From Streptomyces sp. NRRL B-24484 (GTDB lineage Bacteria > Actinomycetota > Actinomycetes > Streptomycetales > Streptomycetaceae): 64,000 nt of DNA. The position numbers and the translations under genes are program-made. Location of the stretch: positions 46,365 to 110,364 of the forward strand of contig NZ_JOAI01000026.1 in NCBI RefSeq assembly GCF_000717715.1, given 5' to 3'. The notes under the pieces are model-generated. The model was not told the DNA's origin. It ran no database searches and saw nothing but the letters and a program-made list of their open reading frames with translations. Numbering within the stretch: the first letter of the stretch is position 1; each line of letters begins with the position of its first letter. Of this stretch, positions 38,501-49,008 are shown one piece after another.

Positions 38501-40471
38501 CTCGTCGGTCAGCTCGGTGGCCTCGCGCAGCCGCAGGCCGAAGTCGTACACCCACGCGGTGGTGCCGTCGGAGCGGCGCAGCGCGTACGGGTGCTCGTCG
38601 AGGACCTCGACGCCCAGGCGCTGCAGCACCGGCAGGACCTCGGTGAGCGAGATCGGGCCGCCGACCCGGTAGATCTTGAAGCGGCGCTCGTCGTCGCCGG
38701 CGCCGACCGGCTGGTACAGGTTGAGCCGGAAGTCGCCCTCGCCGTGCAGCGCCTCGATCTGCTTGAGGTCGGCGACGGCGGTGCGCGCGGTGAAGTCGGC
38801 GCGGTAGCCGTCGGGGAAGGCGTTGGCGTACTTGTGGGCGAGCTCGGCGGCGCGCTCCTCGCCCAGCTCGATGTGGAGCTGGTCGTTGAAGCCGTCCATC
38901 CAGAAGCGGGCGGCCTCGGCGAGCTTGGCCTCGATCCGCTCGACCTCGGCGTCGGTGAGCTGCGGCAGTTCGGCGCCGGGGGCGACCCGGACGACGAAGT
39001 GCAGGCGGGTGAGGACCGACTCGGTGGCGTACACCGTGTAGTCGATCGCGTCGCCGCTGAGCTCCTCCTTGAGGATCTCGGTCAGGCGCAGCCGGATGCG
39101 GGTGGTGTAGCGGTCGCGCGGCAGGTAGACCAGCGCGGAGAAGTAGCGCCCGTACTCGTCCTGGCGGAGGAACAGCCGCAGCCGGCGGCGCTCCTGCAGG
39201 TAGAGCACGTTGGTGGCGATGGCCTGGAGCTCCGCCGCCGGGGTCTGGAACATCTCGTCCCGGGGGAAGGTCTCCAGGATCTGCAGCAGGTCGCGGCCGT
39301 CGTGGCTGTCGCCGGAGAAGCCCGAGGTGGTGATGACCTCCTGGACCTTGCGGCGGACGACCGGGATGCGGGTGACCGACTCGGTGTACGCGGCGGAGGA
39401 GAACAGGCCGAGGAAGCGGCGCTCGCCGACGACCTCGCCGTTGGCGTCGAACCGCTTGACGCCGACGTAGTCGAGGTAGGCGGGGCGGTGCACGGTGGCG
39501 CGGCTGTTGGCCTTGGTGAGCACGAGGAGCTTCTTCTCGTGCGCCTTGGCGCGGACGGGCGCGGAGAGCCGGCCGAAGGCCTCGCTGACCGGGTGGTGGT
39601 CGCTGTCGTGGCTCAACGGGTCGGCGCGCAGGATGCCGAGGCCGGTGCCGGCGACGGCCTTGAGGACCTCTTCGCCCTCGTGCTCGACGAGGTCGTACTC
39701 GCGGTAGCCGAGGAAGGTGAAGTGGTCGTCGGCCAGCCAGCGCATGAGCTCCCAGGCCTCGCCGACCTCCTGCTCGGGCAGGTGGGCCGGGGGCTGCTCG
39801 GCGAGCTCGTCGGCGAGGCGCAGCGCGGAGTCGCGCATCTTGGACCAGTCCTCGACGACCTCGCGGACGTCGCCGAGGATGCGGCGCAGGCTGGTCTCGA
39901 TGGAGCGGAGGTCGGCGCGGTCGGTCTCGCGGTCGATCTCGATGTGCATCCAGGACTCGACGACGGCGTCGGCGGGCCACTCGGTGCCGGCGGCCTGGCT
40001 GCGCGAGCAGGCGTCGACGTCGAGGATCTCCAGCAGCTTGCCGGTGATGTCGCGGCGGACGGCGAGCTGCGGGTGGACGACGAGGTGGATGCCGCGGTCG
40101 AGGCGGGTCAGCTCGTTGGTGACCGAGTCCACGAGGAAGGGCATGTCGTCGGTGACGACCTCGACCACGGTGTGGCCGCAGCTCCAGCCGTTCTCCTCGA
40201 CCGTCGGGGTGTGCACCCGGACCTCGGCCGTCCCCTGGGGGCGCTTGAGGCCCAGCCGGTAGTGGGAGGCGGCCGCGCCGTAGACGTCGACCGGGTCGCG
40301 GTCGACCAGGTCCTCGGGCGCGGTGTGGAGGTAGTAGTGGTGCAGGAACGCGGCCAGAGCGCCGTTGCTCAGACCCTCCCCTGGCGCCGCTCCCCCCACC
40401 TGGCTGTTCTCAGCGGCTGCTGCTGCCTTGGTGAGCAGTTCGGCCTTGGCTGCGTCCAGCTTGGTCTGCAT
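35531..40471 (-). CDS. gdh: NAD-specific glutamate dehydrogenase, large (L_180) class
   Basis: 1,646 residues, matching the 180-kDa class described from Streptomyces. It has a long N-terminal regulatory half with ACT-like segments (HTVVEVVTDDMPFLVDSVTNEL), then the catalytic GDH domain with KVARGGLRWSDRREDFRTE, VPVGAKGGFVAKQ and VGIGDMSGDVFGNGML, and a helical C-terminal third. It oxidises glutamate to 2-oxoglutarate and ammonium with NAD, a catabolic role. ATG 40471 was chosen because AGGAG lies upstream (about 12 bases) and the N-terminus then reads MQTKLDAAKAELL. A P5CDH-like gene lies upstream on the same strand. Confidence 0.95.
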   Translation of the reverse strand: MQTKLDAAKAELLTKAAAAAENSQVGGAAPGEGLSNGALAAFLHHYYLHTAPEDLVDRDPVDVYGAAASHYRLGLKRPQGTAEVRVHTPTVEENGWSCGHTVVEVVTDDMPFLVDSVTNELTRLDRGIHLVVHPQLAVRRDITGKLLEILDVDACSRSQAAGTEWPADAVVESWMHIEIDRETDRADLRSIETSLRRILGDVREVVEDWSKMRDSALRLADELAEQPPAHLPEQEVGEAWELMRWLADDHFTFLGYREYDLVEHEGEEVLKAVAGTGLGILRADPLSHDSDHHPVSEAFGRLSAPVRAKAHEKKLLVLTKANSRATVHRPAYLDYVGVKRFDANGEVVGERRFLGLFSSAAYTESVTRIPVVRRKVQEVITTSGFSGDSHDGRDLLQILETFPRDEMFQTPAAELQAIATNVLYLQERRRLRLFLRQDEYGRYFSALVYLPRDRYTTRIRLRLTEILKEELSGDAIDYTVYATESVLTRLHFVVRVAPGAELPQLTDAEVERIEAKLAEAARFWMDGFNDQLHIELGEERAAELAHKYANAFPDGYRADFTARTAVADLKQIEALHGEGDFRLNLYQPVGAGDDERRFKIYRVGGPISLTEVLPVLQRLGVEVLDEHPYALRRSDGTTAWVYDFGLRLREATELTDEARERVQEAFSATWTGRAENDGFNGLVLTAGLTWRQAMMLRAYAKYLRQAGSTFSQDYMEDALRNNAHTTRLLVNLFEARLSPSHRLGADELTEGLMEELDGALDEVVSLDEDRILRSFLHLIKATLRTNFFQHADDGDWHSYVSMKFDPKAIPDLPAPRPAFEIWVYSPRVEGVHLRFGKVARGGLRWSDRREDFRTEILGLVKAQMVKNTVIVPVGAKGGFVAKQLPDPSVDRDAWLAEGVASYKTFISALLDITDNLKGGEVVHPVDVVRHDEDDTYLVVAADKGTATFSDIANGVAEAYGFWLGDAFASGGSAGYDHKGMGITARGAWESVKRNFRELGVDTQAEDFSVVGIGDMSGDVFGNGMLLSEHIRLVAAFDHRHIFLDPNPDAAVSYAERRRLFDLPRSSWDDYDKSLISAGGGVFPRTAKAIQLSPQVRERLGVQAAKITPAELMKAILQAPVDLFWNGGIGTYVKASTETNAEVGDKANDAIRVNGNQVRARVIGEGGNLGCTQLGRIEFAATGGPESTGGWINTDAIDNSAGVDTSDHEVNIKILLNQVVADGDMTVKQRNALLAEMTDEVGRLVLRNNYAQNVVLANAVAQAVSMVNVHARMINRLEADGQLDRALEFLPVEKQIRERQQAGRGLSQPELSVLLAYTKITLADELLATDLPDDPYFRDALHLYFPSALRARFAEAIDNHPLRREIITTLIVNDTINRGGCTFAFRLREETGATMEEIARTHAAARAVFGLEQLWDEIEGLDNKAAARVQIKMRLHVRRLVERATRWMLNNRRQPLDIAGTIEFFHDRVNQVWESLPKPLRGEDLAWFEAVYEELAAAGVPDELANRIAGLSSAFPTLDIVGVADRSDSDVMEVAELYYDLADRLQITHLLDRIIELPRTDRWSSMARAAIREDLFAAHSALTADVLACGPAGSSPEDRYKAWADLNGTLLSRAKTTLDDIRGSDNYELSSLSVAMRVIRTLLRTGR

Positions 40472-40788
40472 GACTGTTTGGCTCCTGTCGCGCGCCGTTG
40501 CGTGACTCGGTGATGGCTGGGTGTGCACCGCCGGGTCTGTCCGCAATGCTCCCGCATCCAGGGGGCGAAAACCGCTCGTGCCACGCATGAGAAGCCCTGC
40601 ACCTGGGTACGACAGCTCGTTTGGCCAGCGGGTGGAGGCCCCGGCGACGCCAGTCAGCCTAACCTGATGAAACGAAGGTGTCAGGGGACACGGAGGAGCA
40701 ATCCCGCAGGATGCCGACGCCCTACTGGACACCTTGTCCAAACCGGCGGGTCACTTCGCGTCAGCCCCTGTCAGCTGTTTCCGTCCCG
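40472..40788. other. Intergenic region upstream of glutamate dehydrogenase
   Basis: 317 bases between the P5CDH-like gene and gdh, both on the minus strand. It should carry the gdh promoter and any terminator of the upstream gene. I see no clear promoter boxes, hairpin or ORF. Confidence 0.35.
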
Positions 40789-42375
40789 TCACCCGGGGTG
40801 CGTCCGACTGTCGCCGGCGGGCGGGGCGAAGGTCTCCTCGACCGTCCGGGCCGACGTCCAGCGCAGCAGGTCCGGGGCGGTGCCGGCGCCGCCGCCGGCA
40901 CCGCCCGGGCCGTCGTTGACGCGGAGGCCGGCGGCGGCGAACCGCAGCCGGTCGACGGCCTGCGCGGTCGCGTACCGGTCCCGGGCGAGCACCGAGCCGG
41001 TCGGTGCCGGCGGGGCGTCGGCGTCCACCCGGTGCAGGGCGGCTTCCCAGTCCGCGTCCTCGTACACCTGTACGGCCAGGATCGGCCCGGGCAGTTCCGA
41101 GCCGAAGGTCTCGCTGCGGCCGCCGGCGCACTCCAGCACGGTCGGACGGACGAACCAGCCGATGGCGTCGTCGTGCTGGCCGCCCGCCGCGACCTCCACG
41201 CCCGGGTCGTGCCCGGCCCGTTCGATCGCGGCCCGGCACCGCCGGTGGGCCGGTCCGTCGATCAGCGCGCCCATGGCGGTGCCCAGGTCGGTCACGTCGC
41301 CGACGACCAGGGCGTCGACCTCGGCGAGGAGGTCCGCGCGGATCCGCCGCCAGAGGGTGCGCGGCAGGTGGGCGCGGGCGACCGCCGGGCGGTCCTGGCC
41401 CTGGTACGCGAACGCGCCGCGGATCAGCGCGGTGCGCAGCAGGTCCGGGTCGGCCGAGGGGTGGGCGAGCAGGAAGCCCTTCCCGCCGGTCTCGCCGGTG
41501 ATCCGCGGCCGGCTGCGGTACCGGCCGAGGTGGGCGGCGATCTCCGTCCACAGGCCGTGGAAGGTCTCGGTGGCGCCGGTGAAGTGCAGCCCGGCGAGGG
41601 CGGGGCTGGCGAGCGCGACCTGCGAGAGCGCCCGGCCGTCGCCGGTGACCAGGTTGACCACGCCGGGCGGCAGGCCCGCGGCCTCCAGCAGCCGCATCAG
41701 GTGGTGGGCGGCAAGGGTCTGGGCGGGTGCGGGCTTCCAGACCACGGTGTTGCCCATCAGGGCGGGGGCGGTGGGCGCGTAGCCGGCGCGGGCGGTGGAG
41801 TCGTACCGGGTGACGGCGTAGACGAAGCCGTCCAGCGGCCGGTGGTCGGTGCGCCGCCACGTCCCGCGCGGGGAGTCCGGCTGCTCGGCGAGGATCCGCC
41901 GGGCGGTGTGCACGCCGGAGCGCCAGAGGTCGGCGAGTGCGCAGTTCGCGTCGAGTTCGGCCTGCCGGGCGGTCTTGGACTGGCCGAGCACGGTGGCCGC
42001 GGCGAGGGTCTCCCGCCAGGGGCCTGCGAGCAGGTCGGCGGCGCGCAGGAAGACCGCGGCCCGCTCGTCGAAGGGCAGGGCGCGCCAGTCCGGGGCGGCG
42101 GCGAGCGCGGCGTCCACGGCGAGCCGGGCGTCCTCGTGGGTGGCGTTGCCGAGCACGCCGAGCCGGGCGGCGTGGTGGTGCGGCTGGACGACGTCGATCC
42201 GCTCGCCACCGCCGAACCGCTGCTCGCCGGCGATCGTCATCGGCAGCGGGACGGGTCCGGCGGCGAGCTCGTCCAGCCGGCGTTCCAGCCGGTCCCGCCC
42301 GGGGGTGCCGGGTGCGTGGCCGCGGACCGGCTCGCCGGTGGGGACGGGGACCCGGGTGACGGCGTCCAGGGGCAT
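40789..42375 (-). CDS. P5C dehydrogenase-like protein lacking catalytic residues
   Basis: 528 residues, clearly of the L-glutamate-semialdehyde (P5C) dehydrogenase family: PTAPALMGNTVVWKP, PPGVVNLVTGDG, FTGATETFHGLW, ETGGKGFLLAHPSADPD (Glu295) and LLRWTSARTVEETF. However, the catalytic-Cys motif GQKCSA reads GQDRPA, with Arg329 at the Cys position. The oxyanion-Asn motif PFNFT reads RYDST. About 20 residues around the usual PFGG motif before the C-terminus are missing. The frame is open throughout, so it is a pseudoenzyme or a gene in early decay. Start ATG 42375 has GGAG 8 bases upstream. It lies upstream of gdh. Confidence 0.88.
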   Translation of the reverse strand: MPLDAVTRVPVPTGEPVRGHAPGTPGRDRLERRLDELAAGPVPLPMTIAGEQRFGGGERIDVVQPHHHAARLGVLGNATHEDARLAVDAALAAAPDWRALPFDERAAVFLRAADLLAGPWRETLAAATVLGQSKTARQAELDANCALADLWRSGVHTARRILAEQPDSPRGTWRRTDHRPLDGFVYAVTRYDSTARAGYAPTAPALMGNTVVWKPAPAQTLAAHHLMRLLEAAGLPPGVVNLVTGDGRALSQVALASPALAGLHFTGATETFHGLWTEIAAHLGRYRSRPRITGETGGKGFLLAHPSADPDLLRTALIRGAFAYQGQDRPAVARAHLPRTLWRRIRADLLAEVDALVVGDVTDLGTAMGALIDGPAHRRCRAAIERAGHDPGVEVAAGGQHDDAIGWFVRPTVLECAGGRSETFGSELPGPILAVQVYEDADWEAALHRVDADAPPAPTGSVLARDRYATAQAVDRLRFAAAGLRVNDGPGGAGGGAGTAPDLLRWTSARTVEETFAPPAGDSRTHPG

Positions 42376-42487
42376 GCGGGGCTCCGCTCGTTCCGGTGAC
42401 GGCTGCCCCACCAGGTTGACCGCCCCCGGCCGGATCCGGGCCCGCCGACACGCCTGCCCGCGGCCGGACGGCGACCCGCTCGGCGCC

Positions 42488-42541
42488 ACCGGACCGGACG
42501 GCGTCACCGGACCGGACGGCGTCACGGACCCGGACGGCGAC
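42488..42541. repeat. 18-bp tandem repeat, three units
   Basis: Units at 42488-42505 and 42506-42523 are identical (ACCGGACCGGACGGCGTC); the third, 42524-42541, differs at three positions. They lie upstream of the P5CDH-like gene and just past the HAD gene stop, in non-coding sequence. Confidence 0.75.
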
Positions 42542-42571
42542 CGCGGCGGCGCCGTGCGCCGCCGGCCGGGC

Positions 42572-43231
42572 TCAGCCGGTGAGCTCCTCCGCCACCGCGA
42601 CGGCCTCGGCGAGCGAGTCCACCACCGGGACGCCGACGACCTCCAGTTTCTCCCGGGTGTGCGAGCCGCCGGTGTACAGCACGGCGTGGATACCGGACTC
42701 CAGGGCGGCCTGCGCGTCGTCCGCGGCGTCACCGATCAGCACCGTGCGGGCGGGCTCCAGGCCCGGGCCGAGCGCGGTGAGGTGGGCGGCCAGGAAGCCG
42801 GCCTTGCGGCCGCCGGAGGCGCCGGTGCGGCCGTCCACCCGCAGGAACCGGTCGGTCAGCCCGAAGGCGTCCACCACCGGCACCAGCCGCTCGTGCTCGT
42901 ACATCGACAGCAGCGACTGGCTGCGGCCGGGCCGGGCGAGCCAGCCGCTCAGCAGGTCCTGGACGCCGGTGGTGAGGCCGCAGGCCGGGCTGAGCTCGCG
43001 GTAGCGGTCGTGGAAGGCGTCGTCCAGCGCCTCCCACTCGGACTCGCTGGGCACCCGGCCGAGCACCCGCTGGTAGAAGCGCGGGACCGGGATCTCGTAG
43101 AGCTCCCGGTACTCCTGCAGGCTGAGCGGGGCCAGCCCGACGGTCGCGAAGGCGGCGTTGCTGGCACCCAGCACCGCCTCCATGTCGTGGAAGAGCGTGC
43201 CGTTCCAGTCCCAGACGATGTGCGTGCGCAT
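42572..43231 (-). CDS. HAD family hydrolase (DWNGT variant)
   Basis: 219 residues. Motif I is WDWNGTLF (nucleophile Asp8; position +2 is Asn10 rather than the usual Asp). A helical cap follows (about 15-90). Motif II is near SLLSMYEH, motif III is the Lys in GGRKAGFL, and motif IV is TVLIGDAADDAQAALESG. It resembles phosphoglycolate phosphatase-like enzymes; the substrate is unknown. The Asn at +2 would weaken the usual acid/base step, though such variants occur in the superfamily. Start ATG 43231. It follows the DUF6912 gene by 30 bases on the same strand. Confidence 0.9.
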   Translation of the reverse strand: MRTHIVWDWNGTLFHDMEAVLGASNAAFATVGLAPLSLQEYRELYEIPVPRFYQRVLGRVPSESEWEALDDAFHDRYRELSPACGLTTGVQDLLSGWLARPGRSQSLLSMYEHERLVPVVDAFGLTDRFLRVDGRTGASGGRKAGFLAAHLTALGPGLEPARTVLIGDAADDAQAALESGIHAVLYTGGSHTREKLEVVGVPVVDSLAEAVAVAEELTG

Positions 43232-43261
43232 CCCCGGAACGCTACCTGCCGCCGCCGACGG

Positions 43262-43771
43262 TCAGCCCAGCAGCCCCGGGATCTCCTGGGTGGCGAACCA
43301 GAGCAGCTCGTGGTCCTCGGCGCCGTCGACGGTGAACTGCGCGTCCTCGTCGCCCTTGTCTGCCGCCTCGATCGCGCCGACCGCGGCCGCCACGTCGGCG
43401 AGCACGTCCGCGTCGGCGACGTCGGCGTGCACCGCGGCGGCCTTGGCCAGCGGCACCGGGCCGTGCAGCACCACCCGGCCGAGCGAGGCCTGGTCCTGGT
43501 ACTCGTCGCCGGCGAACGCGCCGACCGCGGAGTCCGCGACCTCCAGCGCGACGACGACCCGTCGGCGCGGCGCGGCCGGATCGGCCGCCAGGAGCCGCAG
43601 CGAGGCCTGCGCGGCGCGGTTCAGCGCCGCGTACTCCAGCTCCTCGGTGTCGTCGCTGACGTACCACTCGCGCAGCGCGGGGGTGACGGCGTAGGCCGCG
43701 ACCTGCTCCAGGACGCCGCCGGGGTGGGCCGCCGCCAGGCCGGTCAACGTGATGGGCACGTACACGCGCAT
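43262..43771 (-). CDS. DUF6912 family protein
   Basis: 169 residues. It begins MRVYVPITLTGLAAAHPGGV and has YAVTPALREWYVSDDTEELEYAALNRAAQASL, then an Ala/Val/Asp-rich half with many acidic residues and an HELLWFATQEI end. It is soluble, with no signal peptide. I know it as a conserved actinobacterial protein of unknown function. ATG 43771 has GGAG 8 bases upstream; longer in-frame readings up to 44842 pass through the patatin gene in another frame and are not real. It probably forms one unit with the HAD hydrolase gene 30 bases downstream. Confidence 0.85.
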   Translation of the reverse strand: MRVYVPITLTGLAAAHPGGVLEQVAAYAVTPALREWYVSDDTEELEYAALNRAAQASLRLLAADPAAPRRRVVVALEVADSAVGAFAGDEYQDQASLGRVVLHGPVPLAKAAAVHADVADADVLADVAAAVGAIEAADKGDEDAQFTVDGAEDHELLWFATQEIPGLLG

Positions 43772-43902
43772 CGCTGGCACTCCGCTCCTGGGTGGTGTCC
43801 TCGGTCGTGCGGACCGTCGGACCGCGACCGCCGCGCCACCAAGGATACGGGGCCGGTGATCACCGCAGGGCCCGGTCCGCGGAGCGACCCGGCACGGACG
43901 GG

Positions 43903-44964
43903 TCAGCGCGGCGCGCCGAGCGCCGCCAGGGTGGTGCGCAGCGCCGAGTCCAGCACCTCGGGGCGGCGGGCCGGATCCATCATGTTGGGGCCCATCACCG
44001 CCAGGTCGGCCAGGGTCGGGGCGAGCAGCTGGACCCGCGCGCCGGAGGCCCGCAGCAGCCGGGCCTCGCGCATCATCTGCCGGGTGACCGTCCGCCGGTA
44101 GCGGCTGACCAGCTGGGCGAGCATGCCGCGCGGCCGGTCCCGGGCCCGCCACTCGCGCAGCGCGGCGACCGCCCCGCGGCCCGCTTCGGCCCGGCCGTCC
44201 GGATGCAGCCGCAGGGCCATCGGCGCGAGCACGTAGATCTCGTCCAGGCCGCGTCCGGCCATCAGGTCCGCGTTGGTCGCCGACCAGCAGCCGCCGTCCA
44301 CGTACGGGCCGCCGGCCACCTCGACCGGTGCGAACCAGCCCGGGATCGCGCAGGAGGCCATCACCGCGTCGGCCATCGCCGCGGGCGGTGCCCCGGCGTC
44401 GCCGAAGACCACGCGGCGCCCGCTGCGGTAGTCGACCGCGACCACCCGCAGCGGCGAGCCGTCCGGCCAGCCGTCCCCACCGGGCAGCGTGCGCACCAGT
44501 TCGCCGACCGGTGCCACCGAGCCGCGGCCGGGCGGCACGACGGCGGAGACCATGGTGAGGAAGGGGTAATCCCGCGGGTGCCGGACGGCGTCCCGGAGCA
44601 GACCGGGCGAGCCGATGCCGGCGGCGGGCCGCTGCGGCGACGCGCCGCCGGCCGCGGTGTCGTAGTCGAACTCGACGCCGGCCAGCGGTCCGGTGGTGAT
44701 CGGCAGGCCGTGCTGGTGGTCGCGGAGCTCGCCCGGCCGGACGCCGGCCGCGAGCAGGGCGCCGAGGATGGCTCCGGCGGAGGTCCCGAGCACCACGTCC
44801 GCCGCGCCGGGCCGCCAGCCGGTGGCCTCCTCGACCGCGCACAGCGCCCCGACCGTCCAGGCGGCGCCCAGCATGCCGCCGCCGCCGAGCACCAGCCCGC
44901 GCCGGGGTCCGCCCGCGCCCCGCGTCGCCGCCGGTTCGCCGCCGGTGGTCACCTCGGTCGCCAT
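43903..44964 (-). CDS. Patatin-like phospholipase
   Basis: 353 residues. It has the oxyanion glycine loop GLVLGGGGMLGAAW, nucleophile motif GTSAG (Ser in GxSxG) and the Asp of the catalytic dyad in PYVDGG. ASCAIPGWFAPVEV is also typical. It hydrolyses phospholipid or other acyl esters. No signal peptide is seen, so it is probably cytoplasmic or peripheral to the membrane. ATG 44964 was chosen because GGGAGG lies 5 bases upstream; a longer frame to 45105 lacks support. It is transcribed toward the DUF6912 gene, 131 bases away. Confidence 0.92.
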   Translation of the reverse strand: MATEVTTGGEPAATRGAGGPRRGLVLGGGGMLGAAWTVGALCAVEEATGWRPGAADVVLGTSAGAILGALLAAGVRPGELRDHQHGLPITTGPLAGVEFDYDTAAGGASPQRPAAGIGSPGLLRDAVRHPRDYPFLTMVSAVVPPGRGSVAPVGELVRTLPGGDGWPDGSPLRVVAVDYRSGRRVVFGDAGAPPAAMADAVMASCAIPGWFAPVEVAGGPYVDGGCWSATNADLMAGRGLDEIYVLAPMALRLHPDGRAEAGRGAVAALREWRARDRPRGMLAQLVSRYRRTVTRQMMREARLLRASGARVQLLAPTLADLAVMGPNMMDPARRPEVLDSALRTTLAALGAPR

Positions 44965-45280
44965 GCCGCCTCCCTGGGCTCGTCCGCCTGCCCGATCCTC
45001 CGCCCTACCCGGCGGTAGATCCGGCCGCCCGGCCGCCGCCCGGCGAGGATTCCCCGCGTCGCGGCCGTACTCCTTCGTGCACCGTCGGACCTTCCCGCAC
45101 GTCAACCGGCTGCGCCGCGGGGCGGCCCGGCCAGCCCGGCAGCACGGGCCGCATCACCCGGATAGGTGACACCGCGGCGATCCTCCGGCCCGCACCGCAG
45201 CGGCCTTGAGCGGCGCCGCGGGCGGTCGATAGCCACTACAGCGGCACCCCGCCGGAACCAGCCCGACAGGAGGTCGGCCG
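44965..45280. other. Divergent region between patatin gene and Rv3235-family gene
   Basis: Promoters for both genes should be here. GATAGGTGACA near 45160 and GATAGCCACTAC near 45228 are AT-richer patches, but no clear box pairs are visible. No ORF or RNA gene is supported. Confidence 0.35.
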
Positions 45281-45904
45281 ATGGCCGAGCACTGCAGCAC
45301 CGCCCCCGCCCCCGCCGTGCAGCACGCCGCGCAGCCGACCGCGGGCGGTGCCGCGCTGCCGTTGGTCCGGCCGCTGGTGCAGGGGCCCGGGCGGGTGCAG
45401 CCGCGGCGGCCCGTCCGCCACCCGCACCCGGGCCGGCACGCGGCCGCCCCGCACGCCGGAGCGCCGCACCAGGGCACCGCGCAGCCGGGCACTGCGCACA
45501 CCGGCCCCACGCACCCCGGCACCGGGGAGCCGCGCCCGCCGCGCCGTCCGCGGGCGGAGTGCGCGCCCTCCCGCGGGGCCGGGCAGGGCGACCTGGCGGT
45601 CCGCTTCGCGCACCGGCTGGTGGAGGTGCTGACGGGGAACCGCCCGGTCGGACAGTTGCAGCGGCACACCACGCTGCAGGGCTACCAGCAGCTCGCCGCA
45701 CTCGTCCGGACGGGCCCGCTGCGGCCGCGCGGGCGCGCCCCGCAGACCCGGCTGGGCCGGGTGTACGACTCGGCGCCGGCGCCGGGCGCGCTGGAGGTGT
45801 GCGTCCGGGTGGAGTTCGGTCCGCGCCACCACATGGTGGCCTTCCGGCTGGAGCGGCACCGGCGGACGGAGCAGTGGCAGTGCGCGGCGGTGGACGCCCG
45901 CTGA
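45281..45904 (+). CDS. Rv3235 family protein
   Basis: 207 residues. The first 100 are Pro/His/Ala/Gly-rich and disordered. The C-terminal 105 form a compact domain (LAVRFAHRLVEVLTGNRPVGQLQRHTTLQGYQQLAAL, RVEFGPRHHMVAFRLERH) found in the actinobacterial Rv3235 family next to secA. Function unknown; the genomic partnership with secA is conserved and suggests a link to secretion or envelope biology. AGGAGG lies 7 bases before ATG 45281. It converges with secA onto a shared terminator. Confidence 0.85.
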   Translation: MAEHCSTAPAPAVQHAAQPTAGGAALPLVRPLVQGPGRVQPRRPVRHPHPGRHAAAPHAGAPHQGTAQPGTAHTGPTHPGTGEPRPPRRPRAECAPSRGAGQGDLAVRFAHRLVEVLTGNRPVGQLQRHTTLQGYQQLAALVRTGPLRPRGRAPQTRLGRVYDSAPAPGALEVCVRVEFGPRHHMVAFRLERHRRTEQWQCAAVDAR

Positions 45905-45924
45905 CCGCGGCCGCCCCGGGAACG

Positions 45925-45965
45925 CCGCAGGGCGCCGCCCCCGGTCGGGGTGCGGCGCCCTGCGG
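45925..45965. terminator. Bidirectional terminator between Rv3235-family gene and secA
   Basis: Perfect 14-bp stem CCGCAGGGCGCCGC / GCGGCGCCCTGCGG enclosing a smaller CCCC/GGGG stem. Confidence 0.85.
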
Positions 45966-45977
45966 TCGCGCTGCGGG

Positions 45978-48731
<2,754 letters not shown>

Positions 48732-49008
48732 GTGAGCGGGCTCCTTGCCTGGATCGGCTCTGGACGACAGTCGGCGAGACCTACCCCACCGTACGGGCCA
48801 TCGTATGCGAGGAGGCCAAGCCGCCGGGAGGTCCGTCAGCACGGTATTCCTGTGTCACCCGCAGGGGCAAAGCACTGTGAAGCACCGGCCCCGGGGCAAA
48901 TCGGTCACCGCGCCCCCTCCCCCTCGTCAACCCCCGGCGGCCCCCCCGGGTTCCCGGGGCCTCCCGGCGGCCCGTCCGTTGTCGGTGGCAGGGCCTACGC
49001 TGCCCGGC

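Noticed and set aside
34847..40513. A 1,888-codon open frame opposite glutamate dehydrogenase
   Set aside because: Val/Gly/Asp-rich translation with no domain features, typical of antisense frames in GC-rich DNA; the minus-strand protein is a clear family member.
43262..44842. A 526-codon frame ending in the DUF6912 protein
   Set aside because: Only the last 169 codons match a protein; the rest is an out-of-frame reading of the patatin gene, and a ribosome binding site lies at 43771.
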